Positions 57,301 to 64,000 of a DNA stretch of 64,000 bases are shown piece by piece. Below the pieces are notes generated by a model. It searched no databases and was not told the origin of the DNA. It saw only the letters and a program-made list of their open reading frames with translations. Position 1 is the stretch's first letter, and each line of letters opens with the position of its first letter. The translations under genes and the position numbers were made by a program. The DNA comes from Chamaelirium japonicum (taxonomy: Eukaryota; Streptophyta; Magnoliopsida; Liliales; Melanthiaceae): the NCBI GenBank assembly GCA_947650365.1, contig OX393553.1:42455949-42519948 (forward strand). Reading direction: 5' to 3'.

Positions 57301-58502
57301 CCCGAAGATCCAGCTCAAGCCCGAAGACTTCAAAGAAAGCTTCTATGCTATAACCTTCAAGAAGAAGATCTATATTTCAAATCGCACAACGGGATGCTAC
57401 TCAAATGCCTTGGTCCTCTGCAAGCAAAGGAAATCTTAATCAATATCCACTCCAGAGCCTGTGGGAACAATTCAGGAGGAAAATCTTTTGAACCCAAGAC
57501 GAAGCTACAAGGTTACTACTGGCCGATAATGGCAAGAGATGCTCACCAAGTGGTTCAAAGATATGAACCTTGCCAGCGACATGCTCGAGCTATCCATCTT
57601 CCAGCAAACGAGCTCCATCAGCTAACAAGCCCATGGCCTTTCCATCAATGGGGGTTGGATTTCTTGGGTCCCTTCCCACCAACACCAAGCAAGAAGAAGT
57701 ATCTGTTGCTGGCTACAGATTACTTCACCAAGTGGGTTGAAGCAGTGCCACTCTTCCGAGAGACCGATGACGAAGTTATCAAGTTCATCAGACATAACAT
57801 CTTCTCAAGGTTTGGCACGCCCTAAGTCCTAATTGCTGATAATGGAGCTCAGTTCGACTCTGACAAATTCCGGGAGTTCTGCCTCAACAATGGGATCAAA
57901 CTTTTCTATTCAACTCCAAGATACCCCCAGTGCAATGGCCAAGCTGAAGCCTCAAACAGAGCTATCCTTGATATACTCAAGAAAAAGCTCGATAACAAGA
58001 AAGGATTGTGGGAGCAAGTCCTATCAGAAGTCTTATGGGGCTATCGAACCACTCCAATAAGATCAACTGGGTTCTCACCCTTTCGCCTAACGTATGGGTC
58101 AGAAGCAGTGCTTCCAACAGAAAACATATCAAATACTTTGAAAACCAGAGCAGTCGAAGACTCGAAGAGGGGATTAACGAAGAGCTTCGAGTCCATGACC
58201 TTGATCTTTTTGAAGAATTACGAGATCGATCAATCATTTGAGTTGCCAAGTATCAGCAGAAGATCAAACAAGCCTATGATCAGAAAGTCAACAAGAGACA
58301 GTTCCCAATTGACAGCCTAGTTCTCAGAGTAGTTTTTTACAATACCAAAGAACACAGCAGTGGAAAACTAGCTCCCAACTGGGAAGGTCCATACATCGTC
58401 GAATCAGTGGGAGGCAAAGGATCATATCAACTGATTTTGCTAGAAGGAGATAGACTACCACGGGCTTGGAATGCTAGGCATCTCAAAATATTCTATCCAT
58501 GA
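54309..58502 (+). pseudogene. pol: Pol of element A: protease, RT, two RNase H domains, integrase; disabled
   Basis: Protease: GVHTPHRDPLVLKL, then catalytic LIDTGSS at about 54647-54667. RT: VRVCIDFTNLNKACPKDPFP, SFGLKNPGSTYQRL. The catalytic box reads YVDN (55808-55819) in place of YVDD, one G-to-A change. First RNase H at about 56015-56440 (YISYTLLPVETRYTKAEKVI). A second, archaeal-type RNase H at about 56729-57110 (LYTDGASSMIGSGIG, NNEAEYKALISGL, YSDSQLI, IPRAENREADGL). Integrase: an altered HHCC finger (CGNNSGGKS, RYEPCQRHA), core LDFLGPFP, ADNGAQFDSDKF and NGQAEASNRAI, then WEGPYIV and ARHLKIFYP to TGA 58500-58502. In-frame stops lie near 54417, 55079, 55359, 56000, 56437, 56912, 57022 and 57823, plus a frameshift near 58165. 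Confidence 0.9.
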
Positions 58503-59000
58503 TGTAAATTCCATGATGAATAAATATTGCTTTCGAATGTTCTTCTTGTCGACTCAAGTTCTGAAGCAGTTTCAATTATCTTTCAAGTCCCAAGTTATCT
58601 ACATTCAAAATTTCAGGTCGTTTAACAAGTTTGGGTGCTTGAGTTGCGACTCGACCCCTTACAGGCAGATGTTAAACGGTTTCGGGTTGTAAAACAAAAC
58701 AACCTTCAAGTCACTGGGTTATTTAACAAGTTTGGGAGCTTGTGTTGCGACACAATCCCTTACGTACAAATGTTAAATAAACTTCAATTTCAATATCATC
58801 TAACAAGTTTGGGTGCTTAAGTTGCGACTCAACCCCTCACAGGCAAATGTTAGACGATTTCAAGTTGTGCTAAAGCACAACCCTCAACTATCAAATTACT
58901 TAACAAATTTGGGTGATTGAGTTGCGACTCGACCCCTTACGATCAAATGTTAAGTATATTCAAACATTCCATCCAGAACGCAAACATTCAAAGAATTCAA
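58503..59000 (+). repeat. Post-pol imperfect repeats, about 4 copies
   Basis: Units with TTAACAAGTTTGGGTGCTTG, AGTTGCGACTCGACCCCTTA and CAGGCAAATGTTAA start near 58622, 58721, 58799 and 58900. Spacing is irregular (about 78-101 bp). Confidence 0.8.
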
Positions 59001-59035
59001 CACAAGAGACGTGCAATTTCAAACACCAAAAAGAT

Positions 59036-59043
59036 CTTTATTT
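59036..59043 (-). terminator. Candidate polyadenylation signal of the antisense gene
   Basis: The minus strand reads AAATAAAG about 165 bp beyond the antisense stop codon, a canonical AATAAA hexamer at a plausible distance. Confidence 0.5.
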
Positions 59044-59689
59044 CTTAAAAAATTTCTAAAGTACAGGAGCAAGCTTCTATACATGAAGAGCTTACAGGTA
59101 CAACAAGACAGAAGAAGATAGAGTACATCAGGGTTTGGCCACACTTGGAGCGCGCGACCTCTCTCCTTCGGATCCACCACGAGCCTTGCTCGCCGCGGAC
59201 GCCTTCTAAGATTGGACGCCACTAGCGTGAACCCTAAGGGCATCTACCGCCTTCTCAGTCGTCGTCCTAAAGCTCTCGCATTCGGCGCGTGTATGCTCCA
59301 ACTCCTTCGTCAAAACCTCCTCCTTGGCCTCCTTGGCAGCAAGAGTAGCTCCCTTAGCAGCAAGTTGACTCTTCAACTCCTGCAACTCCACAGAGCGGTC
59401 GTGGGCCAGAGTTTCCGTCTTGAAGAACCGATTCTTCGATCAGTTCCTCGAGCTCGTGATCTCGAGCCACGTAGCTGTCGAGCCATCTCTTGCTCTCAAG
59501 CCTCTCCTTGCGAAGAGCCTCGATCTTGGCCTTCAGAGCCTCCTTCTTGGAAGACAGAACTTCCCTCAGCTTCGCTTTCTCCTCGTTGGCAGCTTCCAGT
59601 TCGTTCGTCAAGCGAGAGACTTCAGTTGAAGCCCCCCGCTCTCCAACCTTCTTGAAAAGCTTTGTAGCGAACTTCATGATTGCTGAATT

Positions 59690-59766
59690 CTGCAAGCAAA
59701 TAAAAGAAGAGTTAGAAATATCTCAGAAGATACAACTCAAAAGTCAAGTCAAGCTGATGCACTTAC
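59690..59766 (-). other. Intron 2 of the antisense gene (77 bp)
   Basis: Minus strand: donor GTG|GTAAGT, acceptor TTTGCTTGCAG|AAT, AT-rich interior. Splicing joins whole codons (GTG then AAT) and keeps the frame open into NSAIMKFATKLFKKV. Confidence 0.72.
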
Positions 59767-59903
59767 CACCACTTCGAGCCTATCGTAGGCTTCCTCGATC
59801 GTAGCATCCGGAAGGTTGCAGAGCTTCCAGATCACTAGCGTTGGGTGGTTGATATCAACCTCACCCAAATCCTTTAACAGCTGAGCCATGCCAGCAGGAG
59901 TAT

Positions 59904-59988
59904 CTGCAGTCAAAACAGAAGTTCAAACAGTTAGAATATTTCAAGCTTCAAAAACAGTGCAATCAAGAAGAAGTTAGCAAAGGTATAC
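59904..59988 (-). other. Intron 1 of the antisense gene (85 bp)
   Basis: Minus strand: donor CCACAG|GTATAC, acceptor TTTTGACTGCAG|ATAC. Splicing completes a GAT codon and yields VDATDTPAGMAQLLKDLG, with no stop through the whole 137-base exon. Confidence 0.72.
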
Positions 59989-60639
59989 CTGTGGCATCGA
60001 CTCGAGGGGCTTTACCCTTTTCCCATTCGGAGCTCTTACCCCTGGGGGTCGACCTCTCCTTGAGGGGGGTTGTCTCTGGCTGAGGTTGGGGAGTCCCAGC
60101 CTCCACGCAGCTCCCTCCCTCCATTTGTGCGGGGGAAGGAACACCCCGAGGATGAGTGATCTCCCCTTCTTCGCGCTGCCCGCCCGACTGCTCCATCCTG
60201 GCCACAAGGGCAGCTATCTCTTCCGCCACCTTAATAGCCGAAGGACGGAACGAGGGAGGAGGTTGCTCAACCTCCACCCCGCCGCTTGTCGAAGTCCCCC
60301 TCGATGCGAAGGATGCTTGGGGGTATTTGGTCAAGAGGCATGGGTTCAATCCCATCACTCCCTGAGAATTTGATCCTGATGCGTATTGGGTGCTTCTTCA
60401 ACTCTTCAAAATGATATGTGGGCTGCACCTTCTAGCCATCACCCACTGCATTCATCACATTCTCCATGTGACGGGCCTTAGCCTCGTCGATGGGAATGGG
60501 TTGCGAATCTTCTTCGCCACCACTAGTGGGGGTGGGAGGAAGCTCATCCTCACCACTACCAGTGGGGGTGGGAGGAAGTTCATCCCCACCGCCACCAGTG
60601 GGGGTGGGCGGCACTTCTTCGCCACCTCTATTTCCTCCA

Positions 60640-60860
60640 TCTCCATCTCCTCCTCCTTCGCTGCCGCCATTGTCACCTCCCTCATCTTCGTCATCATCAT
60701 CATCGTCATCGCCATCGTCGCCATCATCGTCATCACCTCCATCTTCGTCGTCATCATCATCATCTTCATCTTCATCTCCCTTCTCCCCTTCTTTATCTTC
60801 TTCTTCTTCTTTCTCCTTCTCTTCTTCTTCCTTCTTCTCCTCCTCGATGAAGACCTTCCT
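60640..60860 (-). repeat. Acidic low-complexity tract within the antisense ORF
   Basis: (GAA/GAG/GAT)n codons encode Glu/Lys then Asp/Gly runs on the minus strand. The + strand Ser-rich ORF at 60490-60975 is its shadow. Confidence 0.85.
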
Positions 60861-62117
60861 CTTCTTCATCTGGCCCCTGCGGTTGATTACAAGCTTCTCC
60901 TCCGTCGGCAGACGACGCCTTGCCCCGTACGCCTTCTTCTCGACCCGGACCCTTCTAACGATCTTGCCCGATTGAGGATCCTCCTCGTAATCGGAATACA
61001 AGACCTCGTTATCTTCATATCGGGCCTGCAGTTTGTGGAGGAGGTTGGCATTGCCGTGCCTGACCGGGCAGTTCGAAAACTGCTTCCACGATCAGGTGCC
61101 GCACGTCAGCTCCAAAAAGAGGTTGTCCAGGGCCCCAACCCGCTCCGACGTCCAGGCAAAGGCTCCTCCAGCGCAGTATATGTCAATCTCTTGGTGTACC
61201 TGATTCCGAGGGGTCTCAGGCACCGAGATAGGGGTCCATGCACCGGAAACCGAGATCGGCCAGTCGGTGTAGTTCTTGTCGGAGGCGACGGTGTCGACGA
61301 TCGGGCGGAGAGCAGAAACACCGGTCAAGTTGAAGAATGGGCTATCTCCTCGATTCCCATTTGTAATGGTAGAAGAAATATCCCAGCTCGATCCGGGCCT
61401 TCTCACCCTCAGGGATGCTGGAGTAGCACTCCCTGAGCTCCTCCTGGAAATCAGATTCCACTCGGCAGAAGGCGTAGATGATCCTCCACGCGTTCCCGAA
61501 AATCTGTCCGGGGCAAAGCCCGGAAGTATTTAGCAGCCTCGTGGCGAATGGCGGCAGTGGGAGGTGCAGTCCGCAGTTCAACTGCCCGATGGTGACTATC
61601 GTCCCCATCACTTGCTCCTTGCTGGCAATCGAAGTAAAGATTGTTTGCTTGTCGATGCCAAAAGCAGTTTGACCTCCAGGAAGAGATGGTCGAACCTTCC
61701 CCTCTGTGAAGCAAGCAAGCAGTTTCTGCCACTTCGCCCTCTTCACATCGGTGAGTTTGCCACCAGTATTGTACCCGTACTCAGGCTCCTCTGACAGAGG
61801 CATCAGAGGACCCAGAACGAAGCTTGCCTTGGGGATGTGCTCTGGCCTGGATGGTGCAGAAGCAAATCCCACTCCCTTGTGCCTTTTGCCCAATTCACCA
61901 AGCTCGGCTCTTCCCTTGCCTCGGCCCTTCTGAACGGGTGACACCTCCGCCCTCTCCTTCCCCTTTCTCATGGAAAGGACCACATTCATCTTCTTCGCAC
62001 TACCAGAAGAGGCCATTTGACTGATCGAGAGAACGCAACGAACTAGAAATTCGAGAGCAAAGAGTTCTGGAGTTTGAAATTTTCTGAAGCGTGAGGCAGA
62101 AATAAAATCCAGAAAGG

Positions 62118-62125
62118 CTTAAATA
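62118..62125 (-). promoter_or_regulatory. Candidate TATA box of the antisense gene
   Basis: The minus strand reads TATTTAAG about 100 bp upstream of the antisense ATG, within GGGGTTATTTAAGCC. With the AATAAA signal it would bound a separate antisense transcription unit. Confidence 0.45.
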
Positions 62126-62429
62126 ACCCCAGAGAACCTGGAGTGGTAATCGAGAAGACACGTGTCATCCCCAGGTCAAATCCCGTGTTTTTGCAAGGGA
62201 CAGTGACGTCAATCCGTAGCAAGCGCTCTTCCAGGTGAACCGTCGGAGCCAGACGAAACGTCGAACCAAATGAACCACCGGTCCAAGCGAACCGCCGGTT
62301 CAGGAGAATCACCGGTCTAGGTGGACCACCGGCTCAAAAAGAAAGCAATCAAACTCAACCACAGTTCGAATACTTCGCCCGATCAACAGACAGACGATCA
62401 GATAACTTTCTAAAGGATCGGACAAAATA

Positions 62430-63242
62430 CAGGCTCTTTTGCCCGATCACTTCGACCTCGACCGGTTAAACTTAACCGATCGGTCAAACTTGACCGATCG
62501 ATCAAGTTCGACCGATCGGTCAATTTTCTACTGGATCGGGCAAAAAACTTGGGTTTTTGCCCGATCAATTCGACCTCGACCGGTTGAACTTAACCGATCG
62601 GTCAAACTTGACCGATCGGTCAAGTTCGACCTATCGGTCAAATTTCTACTGGATCGGGCAAAAAAACTTGGTTTTTTGCCCAATCACTTCGACATCGACC
62701 GGTTGAACTTAACCGATCGATCAAAATTGACCGATCGGTCAAGTTCGACTGATCGGTCAATTTTCTACTGGATCGGGCAAAAAACTTGGTTTTTTGTCCG
62801 ATCACTTCGACCTCGATCGGTTGAACTTAACCGATCGGTCAAACTTGACCGATCGGTCAAGTTCGACCAATCGATCAATTTTCTACTGGATCGGGCAAAA
62901 AACTTGGTTTTTTGCCCGGTCACTTCGACCTCGACCGGTTGAACTTAACCGATCAGTCAAACTTGACCGATCGGTCAAGTTCGACCGATCAGTCAATTTT
63001 CTAAGGGATCGGGCAAAAAACTTGGTTTTTTACCCGATCACTTTGACCTCGACCGGTTAAACTTAACCGGTCGGTAAAACTTGACCGATCGATCAAAATT
63101 CGACCGATCGGTCAAATTTCTATAGGATCGGTCAAAAAACATAGTTTTTGGCCGATCACCTCGACCTCGATCGGTTGAAATTAACCGATCGGTCAAATTC
63201 AACCGATCGGTCAAGTTTGACCGATCGGTCAGAATTGGCCTA
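62430..63242 (+). repeat. ~118-bp tandem array rich in ACCGATCGGT palindromes (7 units)
   Basis: Units: CACTTCGACCTCGACCGGTT, GAACTTAACCGATCGGTC, AAACTTGACCGATCGGTC, AAGTTCGACCGATCGGTC, then TTTCTACTGGATCGGGCAA and AACTTGGTTTTTTGCCCGAT. Each unit has up to three copies of the self-complementary GACCGATCGGTC. It lies between the antisense promoter region and the 3' LTR. The repetitive + strand ORFs are array translations. Confidence 0.93.
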
Positions 63243-63349
63243 TCAGTCTTTTAGCAGCGACGATTCAACAAAATTTCTTTATACTCGTGACAGGGGGTTA
63301 CTAGTTTTGCACCAAGAATCCAAGCCAGCCAGGATGATCTCTAGCTAAC

Positions 63350-63363
63350 TTGGAGGGGGTAAC
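63350..63363 (+). promoter_or_regulatory. Polypurine tract of element A
   Basis: TTGGAGGGGGTAAC abuts the TGTGGGTG start of the 3' LTR. It would prime plus-strand DNA. Confidence 0.85.
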
Positions 63364-64000
63364 TGTGGGTGCAAATTTTGGCAAGAAGTCTACAAACTGC
63401 GGGACCCATCGGCCCTGCCTGGTGGGCCCACAGAAGCTACCGCGGGACCCACCGGCCCTGCCTGGTGGGTCCACAGAAGCCACCGCAGGACCCACCGGCC
63501 CTGCCTGGTGGGCCCACGAAGGATACCGCGGGACGCACCGGCCCTGCCTGGTGGGTCCACAGAAGCCACCGCGGGACCCACCGTCCCTGCCTGGTGGGCT
63601 CACGAAGACTACCACGGGACCCACCGGCCTTGCCTGGTGGGCCCCCGAAGACTACCGCGGGACCCACCGGCCCTGCCTGGTGGGCCCACGAAGACTACCG
63701 CGGGACCCACCGGCATTACCTGTGGAATCCCCGATGGCAGTAGCGGGACCCACCAGCCCAGCTTGGAGAATCCCCCAGAAACGAGCAGAAACCGCCATTT
63801 GCCCCCATAATTTCTCTATAAATAGCAGACCCTTCGAATGTAAATGGATCCGAGATCAGTATCATTTGATATCTGATTTCAGAAAACCAGAGCTCTGGAA
63901 TTCCAGTTCTCAAAACCTTCAACTCTCCTCGATCTTCTTCTTGTCTCTTAAGAGATCGAAGAGATTTCAGTGACGCTTGGCCTGTCGAGGTCACTTCGAA
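63364..64000 (+). repeat. 3' LTR of element A, incomplete at the window edge
   Basis: Starts TGTGGGTGCAAATTTTGG. It carries 7 regular plus 2 diverged 43-bp units, against 5 plus 2 in the 5' LTR. TATAAATA is at 63817-63824. The sequence matches the 5' LTR to the edge, with scattered substitutions. About 245 bp should remain beyond 64000. Confidence 0.93.

Larger units (their letters stand above)
59206..62016 (-). pseudogene. Antisense extra ORF of element A, spliced, decayed
   Basis: Starts with ATG at 62016-62014 (MASSGSAKKMNVVLSM). The first 330 codons or so contain GLHLPLPPFATRLL and GNAWRIIYAF, resembling the plant putative gypsy-type transposon protein domain (Transposase_28-like); one base is out of frame near 61350. 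The frame continues through a TGA near 61074 (CGT|SWKQFSNCPVRHGN) into LHKLQARYEDNEVLYSDYEE, a Lys/Arg segment and a long Glu/Asp tract (about 60850-60640). A TAG lies near 60435, and a frame change follows near 60330. It continues through EEIAALVARMEQSG and two introns to a coiled-coil C-terminus (LTNELEAANEEKAKLREVLS), with one more frameshift near 59430 and a stop at 59208-59206. Antisense extra ORFs are known in Tat-lineage elements, but their function is unknown. The acidic tract and coiled coil suggest a nuclear or interaction role only as inference. Confidence 0.75.
43080..64000 (+). mobile_element. Element A: Tat-lineage Ty3/gypsy retrotransposon, 3' LTR cut by window end
   Basis: A has a 796-bp 5' LTR (43080-43875) and a 3' LTR starting at 63364, after the purine tract TTGGAGGGGGTAAC. 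Gag, protease, RT, RNase H, a second RNase H and integrase lie on the + strand at 52727-58502. A long antisense ORF (62016-59206) and a palindrome-rich array lie downstream. The order, the CDFHRSHGHSTDWC Gag motif, the second RNase H and the extra ORF are Tat-lineage traits. Element B is inserted 44 bp past the 5' LTR. A is inactive, with many stops and frameshifts. Confidence 0.92.

Noticed and set aside
60390..61436. 348-codon and Ser-rich + strand ORFs
   Set aside because: They are complements of the antisense ORF, in particular its acidic tract. The minus frame shows the domain-like sequence and splice sites.

Overview
The window is nuclear DNA of a flowering plant. The evidence is plant-type Ty1/copia and Ty3/gypsy (Tat-lineage) LTR retrotransposons, a Cassandra-type TRIM carrying 5S rRNA sequence, Helitron and MULE/hAT-type miniature elements, and a GC-rich fragment of a plant GT47 (xyloglucan-galactosyltransferase-like) gene. 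The GC-rich fragment weakly suggests a monocot. I find no intact host protein-coding gene and no tRNA or rRNA gene. Almost every long ORF is a shadow of a tandem repeat, of a low-complexity run, or of a decayed retroelement.

Layout. (1) 1-2.2 kb: one LTR (784-1441) with a tRNA-iMet-type primer site, flanked by diverged copies of one sequence in opposite orientation. (2) 2.2-14 kb: AT-rich gene-poor DNA with a minus-strand LTR-like segment (5.36-5.82 kb), short tandem duplications and a 650-bp foldback. (3) 14.2-15.25 kb: a LINE-type RNase H pseudogene and a 261-bp MULE-type MITE with a perfect 9-bp target duplication. (4) 15.9-30.25 kb: a four-layer nest. A degenerate GGGTATGGGTAC-type repeat is interrupted by a Helitron (16334-30156). 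The Helitron is interrupted by a short-LTR retrotransposon with TA..CA termini (16636-28952). That element is interrupted by a copia element (20790-27018). (5) 30.2-43 kb: Helitron-like ends, a hAT-like MITE, a small TRIM, large GA/CT microsatellites, and a complete Cassandra element (41841-42527). (6) 43.08 kb to the window end: a Tat-lineage gypsy element, here called A, on the + strand with its 3' LTR cut by the window edge. Element A has gag, protease, RT, two RNase H domains and integrase, followed by a long antisense ORF with two frame-preserving introns. A very young non-autonomous relative, B (43920-52482, minus strand), is inserted 44 bp inside A's 5' LTR. B is filled with hairpin-bearing tandem arrays and a captured GT47 gene piece.

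How the parts relate. A encodes the full enzyme set in decayed form. B carries the same primer-binding site and a similar Gag N-terminus but no pol, so it presumably moved using enzymes of an A-like relative. B's LTRs differ at only three visible positions, so B is the youngest dated insertion. The copia LTR pair differs at about 14 of 485 positions and the TA..CA pair at about 7 of 177, which agrees with the nesting order. Premature stops in both pol genes are almost all explained by C-to-T change at Gln or Arg codons. All coordinates and comparisons were read by eye; no alignment or database search was run.
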